Shown here: in pieces, positions 23,446 to 30,822 of the stretch
Layout of the letters: every line of letters begins with the position of its first letter
Numbering within the stretch: the stretch's first letter is position 1
Source: Planctomycetota bacterium
GTDB lineage: Bacteria; Planctomycetota; Planctomycetia; Pirellulales; Lacipirellulaceae
Direction of reading: 5' to 3'
Length of the DNA: 34,858 nucleotides
Assembly: GCA_003576855.1 (NCBI GenBank)
Contig: QEVI01000009.1
Coordinates: 1-34,858, forward strand
The notes under the pieces: model-generated
What the model was told of the DNA's origin: nothing
Seen by the model: only the letters and a program-made list of their open reading frames with translations
The model's database searches: none
Made by a program: the position numbers and the translations under genes

Positions 23446-24474
23446 TCACCGGATCGCCTGGTTGCCGTCCCGAATGCCGTAGTCGAGCCACACGTCGGCG
23501 TCGATCCCGTCGGCGATCGACTGGACGCTGCCGTCGCACATCGCCACGTTCGTTACGCCAGCGTGATAGCTGTTGGCCGGCGAAACCAATTGCCACCAGC
23601 AGTCGCCGGTGCACGGCTTCCAGCAAATCGAATTCGGCGTCAGCAGGTGGTTATACCACAGCCGCCACATGGTCCCTTCGCTCCACGGATAGCCCCGCCA
23701 GCGCCACTCCTGGTTCCACGGAACGTTCGACGTCTCCCACACGTACGTCTCGATCGCGGCCCGCGCCGCCTGAACGGTGGTCGACGGAATGCTCCCCTTC
23801 TCGAAACAGTCCGCCTTTGGATCCTTGCTTGCCCGCGTGTCCGTGCCAAACCCGTTGGCCACTTCGGCGAACGCCGCCGTGTTGCTCAGTCCGTCGACGA
23901 CCCGCGACACCGGAACCGGCGGCAACTGCGGAAACCCGCCCACCAGCGAGTTGGGGTGCGTCGGACTGTGCGGCCCGAATACGCCGTCCCATTGTCGCGT
24001 GATCTGCACCCAACTGCCGGCGTTGGCGTGGTAGTTCGTCCAGCCCATGTCGGCCCGCCCCGGCAGGCTGTTCAGGGGGTCGGTCGGGCACAGAAACAGC
24101 GCCGGTTGCGTCCGCGCCACTGCGTAGTTGTTCGTCGACCAGGGGGTCTCCTTGAAATTGAACCGCTGCGCAATAACCCCTTGCTCGAAGTAGGCCAGCA
24201 TTTGCGCCATCGGCGACCAGTATGGCGCATTGCCGTCAGGAATGCCGATGATCCCCAGCGAACCGGCCGGGAACTCCTTTTTCGCCGACTCGTAGTTGTG
24301 CAGCGCCAGACCTATCTGGCGCATGTGGTTCTGGCAGGTCGATCGCCGCGACGCCTCGCGCGCCGCCTGCACCGCCGGCAACAGCAGCGCCACCAGCACG
24401 CCGATGATCGCAATGACGACCAACAGCTCCACTAAGGTAAAAGCACCGCGACCGCGTAGCTCGCGCTTCTCCAT
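23446..24474 (-). CDS. DUF1559 family prepilin-like protein
   Basis: A 342-residue member of a family greatly expanded in planctomycetes. The N-terminus '[18 protein letters not shown]' is a class III (prepilin) signal with Glu at the proper position; the residue before Phe is Ala. After the hydrophobic helix comes '[22 protein letters not shown]', the family's typical linker, and near the C-terminus '[18 protein letters not shown]' holds the H-x9-DG motif. The function of these proteins is unknown; they are assumed to be surface or pseudopilus-like. The start is the ATG at 24474 with AGGGAG at 24482-24487. It could be processed by the same peptidase as the pilins at the left end of the window. 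A candidate promoter lies about 80 bases upstream. Confidence 0.95.
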   Translation of the reverse strand: MEKRELRGRGAFTLVELLVVIAIIGVLVALLLPAVQAAREASRRSTCQNHMRQIGLALHNYESAKKEFPAGSLGIIGIPDGNAPYWSPMAQMLAYFEQGVIAQRFNFKETPWSTNNYAVARTQPALFLCPTDPLNSLPGRADMGWTNYHANAGSWVQITRQWDGVFGPHSPTHPNSLVGGFPQLPPVPVSRVVDGLSNTAAFAEVANGFGTDTRASKDPKADCFEKGSIPSTTVQAARAAIETYVWETSNVPWNQEWRWRGYPWSEGTMWRLWYNHLLTPNSICWKPCTGDCWWQLVSPANSYHAGVTNVAMCDGSVQSIADGIDADVWLDYGIRDGNQAIR

Positions 24475-24550
24475 CGACGTGCTCCCTAGACGAGAGGAAC
24501 GGACCCCGGCTGCCGCCTCGGCAACGCGCCGTGATGCCCGTTTCAGCGAT

Positions 24551-24579
24551 ATCCTACACGGGCGGCCGCGCAATGTCAC
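24551..24579 (-). promoter_or_regulatory. Candidate promoter for the DUF1559 operon
   Basis: On the minus strand GTGACA (24574-24579) and TAGGAT (24551-24556) are exactly 17 bases apart. They match the sigma-70 consensus at five and four of six positions. Transcription would start about 70 bases before the DUF1559 ATG. It lies in a 252-bp gap with no gene. Confidence 0.4.
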
Positions 24580-24726
24580 GCGCCTTGCGCGGCGTGGTTT
24601 GCCCCGCATCGCCGCGCGTCGGCGGCCGTTCCATTAGCGCTTGCGGTTCACCGCGTCGGACTGCGCATGCGCCTACAGCCGAACACGGCCCCCGATGGCC
24701 GCTGCGCCATGCGCACAGCCGCTCCG

Positions 24727-25728
24727 CTACCGCCGGGTGCTTTTGCCGCGGCCGGTGGACCTGCCGCTCCGACTGGCGATGGAACCGCGGCCGCGCACGA
24801 GGTTCTCGACCGACTGCCCGCCAGGCGGAATGACGTAGACCGTCGGGTCGTCGATGACCCACGGCGTTGACCAGTTCCGGCCGTTGTCGAGATTGGCGAC
24901 GTTCACAAAGAAGTTGTTGAGGTACAGGCACTGCGAACCATACGGCCGGCTGGAGAGGAGATGGTCCTGTTCGGTCAGGTCGTCGACTCCCGGACTGGCG
25001 TATTGGTGCACCATCCCGTCAGGCGTGAACGACAGGCCGAACGTCCACCAGCCCGGCTCTTCGATAATCGGGCCTTTCGCGTCCTGACCGCTCTCGCGGG
25101 CGCGAACCGCGATCTCCGCGAAGTCGTGGTCGTACCTGCGGCTAGATTGGCTGCGGAAAAGGATGAACATCCCCGGCCAATAAGGTTCGATCACCCCATC
25201 CGGCGTGCGCCCGCTGACATCCGCGCGAACTCCAAACGACGAGCCGCTCCGCTGCTCCCAGCGACTGAACTCCGGCAGATAGACCCGCACCACGACGCTC
25301 GGCGTCCAGCTTGCCGGAATCGGCCGGCCCAGGCGGGTTTCGATGCCCATGAGCAGGTCGTCTTGCATCTGCTTGCCGCTGGCGCCGCCCGGAATGCCGG
25401 AAAGCTTCGTGGCCACCATCAGCGAGGCGGCGCTGCCGGCGAGCCCGCCGGGCGGCGTCGCGATCCGTCGAATCACGTCGGGTTGGCCCCGTTTGGCGCC
25501 CTCGTACCAACGGCCGTTTCTCGACTTTCCGCCGGGCGGACGCTGCTCCTCGTCCTGCTCGTGGCTCGCCTTGGGGCCATTCATGAGGTATCCCCACTGC
25601 GGGTCCTCAAAGTCGTCCCCGACCAGGTCCACGACCAGGCCGGTCCCCGGCACGACCGGGGCGCCGCCGGCGTACTGGCAAGCGGTCACGGCCACGAGCA
25701 ACCCGGCGGCAATGCGATAAGCGGTCAT
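24727..25728 (-). CDS. Exported protein of unknown function with basic tail
   Basis: A 333-residue protein that I cannot assign. A signal peptide (MTAYRIAAGLLVAVTACQ..., cut near residue 22) leads to a beta-rich domain with many aromatic residues ('DDFEDPQWGYLMNG', 'PYWPGMFILFRSQ', 'EPGWWTFGLSFTPDGMVHQYASP'). This layout recalls a jelly-roll or LamG-like fold as found in polysaccharide-binding proteins, but it is only an impression. The last 25 residues are strongly basic and repeat Arg-Gly/Arg-Ser pairs. GGGGAGG at 25736-25742 places the ATG at 25728. It lies between the chelatase-like gene and the DUF1559 operon, all on the same strand, separated by gaps of 177 and 252 bp. Confidence 0.75.
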   Translation of the reverse strand: MTAYRIAAGLLVAVTACQYAGGAPVVPGTGLVVDLVGDDFEDPQWGYLMNGPKASHEQDEEQRPPGGKSRNGRWYEGAKRGQPDVIRRIATPPGGLAGSAASLMVATKLSGIPGGASGKQMQDDLLMGIETRLGRPIPASWTPSVVVRVYLPEFSRWEQRSGSSFGVRADVSGRTPDGVIEPYWPGMFILFRSQSSRRYDHDFAEIAVRARESGQDAKGPIIEEPGWWTFGLSFTPDGMVHQYASPGVDDLTEQDHLLSSRPYGSQCLYLNNFFVNVANLDNGRNWSTPWVIDDPTVYVIPPGGQSVENLVRGRGSIASRSGRSTGRGKSTRR

Positions 25729-25905
25729 GAGGGCGCCTCCCCGGCAGGGCGTCTGTCGCGCTCACCGGCGCCCCCGGCGGACGCCTACAGCCCATAACCG
25801 CCATATCGGACCAACCTGCCCAACCGCTACAGCTTCGCCGCAGAAAACCCAGGCCTGGACCGCTTTTGGCCCGCCAATCGCTCCACCGCCGCCCCTAACG
25901 CCGTG

Positions 25906-26370
25906 CTAGCTCCACGCGGCGCAGCCGCCGCCGTCGCTGCAGAGGTCGCAGCCTTCCCCCCTGCCGGATGCCCGCCGCAGGCACTGTGTGATTCGCTCGC
26001 CAATCACCTGCATCACCAGCGGATGAACGCCCAAGGGCGCCGTCACCACATGCCTGACGCCGCGGTCTTTCCACGGGCTGGCGGCCTCGGCGGCCAGCCG
26101 CGGGATATCTTCGCGCCAATGGCGGCCCGGCCCCAAGAAATACGGAAACACTACCACCAGGCGTGCGCCTTGCTCCACGCACCGCCGGAATGCCGTGGCG
26201 ATCGACGGCTCGGCCAGCTCCATATGGGCCGGCTCGACGATCGGCCATCCCGCGTACTGCCGGAACGCTTCGGCCGCCTCCAGCAGCAGGGCATTGCTTT
26301 CCTGTCGGCGGGAGCCGTGATCGACGATGATCAGCCCGGTCGTGTTCGGGTCAAACTCGCTGCCATCCAT
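25906..26370 (-). CDS. CbiX/SirB-like sirohydrochlorin chelatase
   Basis: A 154-residue single-domain chelatase of the CbiX family, which inserts cobalt (cobalamin) or iron (siroheme) into sirohydrochlorin. 'LIIVDHGSRRQESN' near the N-terminus supplies the metal-binding His, 'EPAHMELAEPSIATA' follows as in the family, and 'VVVFPYFLGPGRHWREDIP' carries the second conserved His. The C-terminus 'EGCDLCSDGGGCAAW' is Cys-rich with a CxxC; some CbiX proteins have a C-terminal iron-sulfur motif. The metal is not decided by sequence. No other cobalamin or siroheme genes are visible. The ATG at 26370 has a weak AGGA site close by. It is divergent from the acetyltransferase gene. Confidence 0.88.
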   Translation of the reverse strand: MDGSEFDPNTTGLIIVDHGSRRQESNALLLEAAEAFRQYAGWPIVEPAHMELAEPSIATAFRRCVEQGARLVVVFPYFLGPGRHWREDIPRLAAEAASPWKDRGVRHVVTAPLGVHPLVMQVIGERITQCLRRASGRGEGCDLCSDGGGCAAWS

Positions 26371-26550
26371 GTCCTAAGCGTAGCAGTCGACGGCGAGAAA
26401 CGCCGAGATGTCGACCAAAAAGCTCGTTTTCGCCGGTCCGCCATGGTATGTTTAAAAGCCTCGACACCCGCGTCGGCGGCCGCCCTTCGGCGGCGCCACG
26501 GGAACGTAGAATTGCGTCCTGGCTTCCGCCCGCACACCTTCAGGCCAGGC

Positions 26551-27144
26551 ATGCGCGTCCTTAACCTCCGCTACCATAAGCGCTTCCAGATGGAGCTCGA
26601 TCTGCGCCGCCTGCGGCCGCAGACGCCGGCTCTCCATCCCGACTATCGGCTCTCGCCATGGTCGCCGGAGTTGGTCTACGACCATGCCGAGGTGAAGTAC
26701 CTGAGCTTCCGCGATGAGCTGGACGCCGTCATTTTCCCCTGCCTGGGCGATTTGGAGGGATGCGTCAAGCTGATGCAGGAAATCTGCGAACGGGACGGAT
26801 TCGTCCCGGAGGCCACCTGGTTGGCCCGCTACGTGGGCGCCGGGCCTCGCAAAATCGAACCCTGCGGCACCATCCAGGCAATTCGCGTCCACCGCAACCG
26901 GGCGAACATCCAAAACATCGGCGTCACGCCCCATCACCGCGGCCGGGGCTTGGGCTCGGCCATGGTGTGCGCCGCCGTTCTGGGCCTCCACCAGGTCGGC
27001 GTCACTCGGGTCGCCTTGGAGGTGACCGCCGACAACCAGGCGGCGCTCCGCCTCTACCGCCGGCTCGGCTTCCATCCGACCAAAACGGTTTACAAGACGA
27101 CCGAGCAGTTGTCGGACGACTCCCCCCGGCGGGCAGTCCGCTGA
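26551..27144 (+). CDS. GNAT family N-acetyltransferase
   Basis: A 197-residue acetyltransferase. The acetyl-CoA site is clear: 'NIGVTPHHRGRGLGSAMV' is the Q/RxxGxG/A motif A, and 'ALEVTADNQAALRLYRRLGF' is motif B with the usual Asn and Tyr. The first 90 residues contain 'MRVLNLRYHKRFQMELDLRRLRP'-like, unusual basic sequence and may recognise the acceptor. Some GNATs of this size modify ribosomal proteins or small molecules; this one cannot be placed further. The ATG at 26551 is chosen over a long upstream extension because the extension lies opposite the chelatase-like gene. The M16 genes follow after 109 bp on the same strand. Confidence 0.88.
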   Translation: MRVLNLRYHKRFQMELDLRRLRPQTPALHPDYRLSPWSPELVYDHAEVKYLSFRDELDAVIFPCLGDLEGCVKLMQEICERDGFVPEATWLARYVGAGPRKIEPCGTIQAIRVHRNRANIQNIGVTPHHRGRGLGSAMVCAAVLGLHQVGVTRVALEVTADNQAALRLYRRLGFHPTKTVYKTTEQLSDDSPRRAVR

Positions 27145-27253
27145 CGGTTGCCTCGGCCCTGTTCGGCCGGTAACCTTGCCAGTTTGGCCCTCCTTGCCTT
27201 GCCTGCCGTTGGGGCGAAGGCGGCCACGCAGCCACCTCACTTGCTCCCGTTGA

Positions 27254-28516
27254 ATGGCCTCTACCAGCCGAGTTCAAAAGCGATCGGTCCATACGCACCA
27301 GCTCGCTAACGGACTGGTCCTTTTGGCGGAGCCGGCGCCTTCCGCCGAGTCCGCAGCGTTCACCTTGCTGACGCCCTGCGGCTGCAGCAACGACCCGCCC
27401 GATCGGCTCGGCCTGGCCGGCATGCTGTGCGACTTGACGTTGCGCGGCGCCGGGCCCCGCGACAGCCGCGCCCTGATTGACGACCTGGAGAACCTGGGCG
27501 TCGAGCGCGGCGAATCGGTCGGCATCTCGCAAACAAGCTTTAGCGGAGCGACGCTCGCCGACAACCTGCACGACGCACTAACGATTTACGCCGACATCGT
27601 CCAGCGGCCCCGCTTGCCGAGCGACCAGCTCGAGGCCGCGCGCCTCGTCTGTCTCCAGGAGATCCGCGGCGTCGAGGACGAGCCCGCCCAAAAGCTGATG
27701 GACGAGCTCCGCCGCCGAGCCTACCCCGATCCCTGGGGCCGGGCCAGCCACGGCGCCGAAGCCGGCGTCATGGCCGCCGCCATCGACGACGTCCGACGGA
27801 TGTGGACGCGGTTCTACCGCCCTAACGGCGCCATCTTGGGCATCGCCGGAAAGGTCGATTGGGAATCGCTCGTCGATCACGTCGAGACCCACTTCGGCGC
27901 ATGGAAAACCGTCGAACCGCCCGCCAGCGCCCAAGAAACGCCCGTCGACGCCAGCCCGCACATCGACTTCGAGGGAAACCAGTGCCACATCGGCATCGCG
28001 TTTCCGAGCGTCCCGTACCGCGACGAAAACTACTTACAGGCTTGGGCGGCCGTCGGCGTCCTCTCCGGCGGCATGAGCTCCAGGCTGTTCACCGAGGTCC
28101 GCGAAAAGCGCGGCTTGTGTTACAGCATCAGCGCGTCGCTCCACACGCAGCTCTCCCGCGCTCGCGTGCTGTGCTATGCCGGAACCACAGTCGAACGGGC
28201 CCAGGAAACGCTCGACGTGACCTTCGCCGAGCTGCTGCGGCTCCGCCAGGGCGTCGAGCAGGCCGAGCTGGAACGCCTGAAGGCCCGCATCAAAAGCGGC
28301 CTCATCATGCAGCAGGAATCCACCTCGGCCCGTAGCGGATCGATCGCCCGCGACTGGTACCACCTCGGCCGGGTGCGGTCGCTCGACGAGCTCGGCGCCA
28401 TGGTCGATGCGCTCACCGCGCAGAGCATCAACCAGTACCTCGACGAGCACCCGCCGGCCGACTTCACCTTCGCGACGCTCGGTCCCCAGCCGCTCGCACT
28501 ACCGGCAGCCGCCTAA
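27254..28516 (+). CDS. M16 peptidase-like subunit without zinc motif
   Basis: A 420-residue member of peptidase family M16. 'HQLANGLVLLAEPAPSAESAAF' starts the first alpha/beta half, but the position of the HxxEH zinc site is replaced by 'LAGMLCDLTLRGAG', so this subunit should not bind zinc. The second half has the family's late landmark 'GGMSSRLFTEVREKRGLCYSI', whose Arg/Tyr pair contributes to the active site of the partner in dimeric enzymes. It thus resembles the non-catalytic partner of the mitochondrial processing peptidase and of bacterial M16 pairs. The catalytic partner is encoded next, 210 bp downstream. Confidence 0.92.
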   Translation: MASTSRVQKRSVHTHQLANGLVLLAEPAPSAESAAFTLLTPCGCSNDPPDRLGLAGMLCDLTLRGAGPRDSRALIDDLENLGVERGESVGISQTSFSGATLADNLHDALTIYADIVQRPRLPSDQLEAARLVCLQEIRGVEDEPAQKLMDELRRRAYPDPWGRASHGAEAGVMAAAIDDVRRMWTRFYRPNGAILGIAGKVDWESLVDHVETHFGAWKTVEPPASAQETPVDASPHIDFEGNQCHIGIAFPSVPYRDENYLQAWAAVGVLSGGMSSRLFTEVREKRGLCYSISASLHTQLSRARVLCYAGTTVERAQETLDVTFAELLRLRQGVEQAELERLKARIKSGLIMQQESTSARSGSIARDWYHLGRVRSLDELGAMVDALTAQSINQYLDEHPPADFTFATLGPQPLALPAAA

Positions 28517-28528
28517 GCTGCCAGCCGC

Positions 28529-28683
28529 GAAAAGACGCAAAAAGACGCAAAACAATCAAGCAACAATACGAAGTTAAACAACTGCCGGTTCTTCCGGCGA
28601 ACGACGGTCCCCAGTCGACCGCGCCGCGCAAGCCGGCAAACTGCTTCATTCTTTTTTTTTGCGTCTTCTGTGCCTTTTTGCGG
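28529..28683. repeat. Spacer bounded by inverted AAGACGCAAA copies
   Basis: Between the two M16 genes, a direct double repeat of AAAAGACGCAA (28530-28550) faces an inverted relative, a T-run followed by GCGTCTTCTGTGCC and TTTTTGCGG (28652-28683). The unit is about 155 bp. Its size and design resemble the repeat between the PAS and esterase genes. The right end overlaps the first in-frame start (GTG, 28670) of the second M16 gene. Confidence 0.55.
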
Positions 28684-28713
28684 CCGCTCCCTCCGTCGCC
28701 CCACCGCCAATTC

Positions 28714-28717
28714 GAGG
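28714..28717 (+). promoter_or_regulatory. Ribosome site favouring a TTG start
   Basis: GAGG at 28714-28717 lies nine bases before a TTG at 28727 that opens the conserved M16 sequence. The upstream GTG at 28670 lies inside the repeat and has no ribosome site. Confidence 0.45.
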
Positions 28718-28726
28718 AACCCGCCG

Positions 28727-29965
28727 TTGAACTTCCGCAGCGCCACTCTGGATAACGGGCTTGAAATCGTCGCCGAGTGCAATGACACCGCTCATTCGCT
28801 GGGCTTGGGGTTCTTCGTGCGGACCGGCGCTCGCGACGAAATCGACGAAATTGCCGGCGTCAGCCATTTCCTCGAGCACATGGCATTCAAGGGCACCCGC
28901 CGCCGCTCGGCCGAGGACGTCAACCGCGACTTCGACGAAATCGGCGCCCACTACAACGCGTTCACCAGCGAAGAGAACACCGTCTATTACGCCTCCGTTC
29001 TTCCGGAATACCAGGAAGCCTGCATCGACCTGCTGGCCGACATCCTTCGCCCCAGCCTCCGCGAGGAAGACTTCGACCTCGAGAAGAACGTCATCCTGGA
29101 AGAAATCCAGATGTACGCCGACCAGCCGCCGTTCGGCATGGACGATCGCGTGAAGGAGATTCACTTCCAACGGCATCCGATCGCCCGCAGCGTACTAGGA
29201 ACCGTCGATTCGATCGGCGCCCTCCGAGTCGATCAGATGCGCGACTACTTCGCGGCCCGTTATTCCCCGCGCAACGTGTTCGTCGCCGCGGCCGGCCGCG
29301 TCGATTTCGACGCGCTGGTGAGGCAGGTTAACGAGCGTTGCGGCGGCTGGGCGCCGCTCGACGTCGGCCGCGAGGCGCCGCCCGCCGCCTCCCGCACCGG
29401 ATTCGAACTGGTCGCTCGCGAGTCCTCGACGCAGCAGTACATCCTGCAACTGGCCGACGGTCCGTCCAGCGAAGACGCCGATCGCTACGCCGCCAAAGTG
29501 CTGTGCACCATCCTCGGCGACGATTCGGGCAGCCGCCTCTACTGGACGCTCGTCGACCCCGGACTGGCCGAAACCGCCCATCTGAGCCACTACGAGTACC
29601 AAGGCGTCGGCATGCTTTTCACCTGGCTTGCCTGCGCACCGGGCGACGCCGTGGCAAACTACGAAAAGCTGATGGAAGTCTACCGCGCGGCCGAAGCGCA
29701 CGGCGTGACCGACGTCGAACTACGTCAAGCCAAGAGTAAAGTGAAGGCCCGCGTGGTGCTCGGCAGCGAACGTCCGCGGAATCGGCTGTTCAGCGTCGGC
29801 GGCAATTGGATGCAGCGCCGCGAGTACCGCTCCGTCGCCAACGACCTGGCCACGCTGGACGCCGTGACGCTCGACGACGTCCACGCCGTGCTCGCCAGGC
29901 GCCCGCTGACCCGCTGCAGCACGGTGACCATCGGCCCCCTCACGCAATTCAACGCCCAGGCGTAA
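28727..29965 (+). CDS. M16 zinc peptidase, catalytic subunit
   Basis: A 412-residue zinc peptidase of family M16. 'RSATLDNGLEIVAECND' starts the fold. HFLEHMAFKGT (about residue 47) is the inverted zinc motif HxxEH, and the third ligand Glu is found about 75 residues later in 'LEKNVILEEIQMY'. The second half keeps 'DDSGSRLYWTLVDPGLA', including the Arg and Tyr pair in a changed form. The length fits one M16B subunit, and the non-catalytic partner lies immediately upstream, so a heterodimer is expected. Such pairs cleave oligopeptides or process exported proteins; the substrate is unknown. A TTG start at 28727 is preferred over the GTG at 28670 (19 residues longer), since it has a ribosome site and avoids the repeat. 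Confidence 0.93.
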   Translation: MNFRSATLDNGLEIVAECNDTAHSLGLGFFVRTGARDEIDEIAGVSHFLEHMAFKGTRRRSAEDVNRDFDEIGAHYNAFTSEENTVYYASVLPEYQEACIDLLADILRPSLREEDFDLEKNVILEEIQMYADQPPFGMDDRVKEIHFQRHPIARSVLGTVDSIGALRVDQMRDYFAARYSPRNVFVAAAGRVDFDALVRQVNERCGGWAPLDVGREAPPAASRTGFELVARESSTQQYILQLADGPSSEDADRYAAKVLCTILGDDSGSRLYWTLVDPGLAETAHLSHYEYQGVGMLFTWLACAPGDAVANYEKLMEVYRAAEAHGVTDVELRQAKSKVKARVVLGSERPRNRLFSVGGNWMQRREYRSVANDLATLDAVTLDDVHAVLARRPLTRCSTVTIGPLTQFNAQA

Positions 29966-29999
29966 GCCGCCCGACCCTGCTCGCGCTCACCCCCGTTGC

Positions 30000-30054
30000 T
30001 AGCCGGACCGCCGCCGCGGTCCGAGAGTCCCGGCGGGCGGCGGCCCTCCGGCTA
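30000..30054. repeat. REP-like palindrome between convergent genes
   Basis: TAGCCGGA (30000-30007) pairs with TCCGGCTA (30047-30054), and inside CCGCCGCC can pair with GGCGGCGG. The whole forms a large imperfect stem-loop in the 141-bp spacer between the M16 and trkA-like genes. It could end transcription from both sides or be a repetitive extragenic palindrome. No T-run follows. Confidence 0.65.
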
Positions 30055-30106
30055 TCAGCGCCCGCAGCGCAGCGGCGCCGCGCACAAACCCCGCCGCGGG
30101 CGCCTG

Positions 30107-30775
30107 CTACAGCCCTTGAATCGTCGTCAAATCCCGCTGTTTTCCTACCAACAGCAGCAGTTGATCGACGCCCAGTTTGAATTCGCCGCCGGGGAACATC
30201 TCCAGCTTGCCGGTCATCGCGTCCTTGACGCCGACGACCCATACCGAGTGCCGACGCCGCAAATCCAGGTCCAGCAGCGTCTTGCCCACAAACATCTCCG
30301 GCACGGCCACCTCGACGAAGCTGTACTCCGGATCGATCGGCAGGAAATCGACGATGTTCGGCCAGATGAGCCGGTCGCCCATGGCGGTGGCGATTTCCTC
30401 CTCCGGAAAGATCACCCGCGAGACGCCGAGGCTCTTGAGAATCTGGCCATGCTCCTTGGTGACGCCCTTGACGATGACGCGCTCCGCGCCGACCGACCGC
30501 GCATGGAGCGTCGCCAGCAGCGACTGCGTGATGTCCTCCCCCAGGCTGATGATGACGGCCGTCGCGTCTCGCAGGTTCAAATGTTCCAGCGTCGCCCGAT
30601 CGGTCGCGTCTCCGATGACCGGCTCGTACAGAATGCCGTTGAGCTCGGCGATCTTCTCGCGGTTGGCGTCCAGTCCCGTCACGCGGCAGCCATGCTTCGC
30701 CAGCCGCCGCGCCAGCGCCGCTCCGAACGTCCCCATGCCAATGACTACGAAATGCAGCTTTTTTGCGTCTGCCAT
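30107..30775 (-). CDS. TrkA/KtrA-type RCK protein for potassium uptake
   Basis: A 222-residue cytoplasmic gating subunit. The N-terminal RCK domain has the NAD(H)-binding 'VVIGMGTFGAALARRLAKHG' (GxGxxG) and an acidic residue at the end of strand 2 ('VTGLDAN'). The C-terminal TrkA-C domain starts near residue 140 ('YSFVEVAVPEMFVGKTLLDLDLR'). A single RCK unit of this size is the KtrA form, as opposed to the double-length TrkA of enterics. It forms a ring on the membrane protein encoded upstream and opens it in response to ATP/ADP or NAD. The ATG at 30775 with a GGAAA site is chosen over a GTG at 30793. The gene lies 47 bp after its partner. Confidence 0.92.
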   Translation of the reverse strand: MADAKKLHFVVIGMGTFGAALARRLAKHGCRVTGLDANREKIAELNGILYEPVIGDATDRATLEHLNLRDATAVIISLGEDITQSLLATLHARSVGAERVIVKGVTKEHGQILKSLGVSRVIFPEEEIATAMGDRLIWPNIVDFLPIDPEYSFVEVAVPEMFVGKTLLDLDLRRRHSVWVVGVKDAMTGKLEMFPGGEFKLGVDQLLLLVGKQRDLTTIQGL

Positions 30776-30822
30776 GCTCAGTTTCCAATTCACATAAAAC
30801 GAAGTCGTCCGCGCACTGCCGA

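Noticed and set aside
25903-26550. Upstream extension of the acetyltransferase frame
   Set aside because: It would run antisense to the chelatase-like gene; the conserved GNAT sequence starts after the ATG at 26551.
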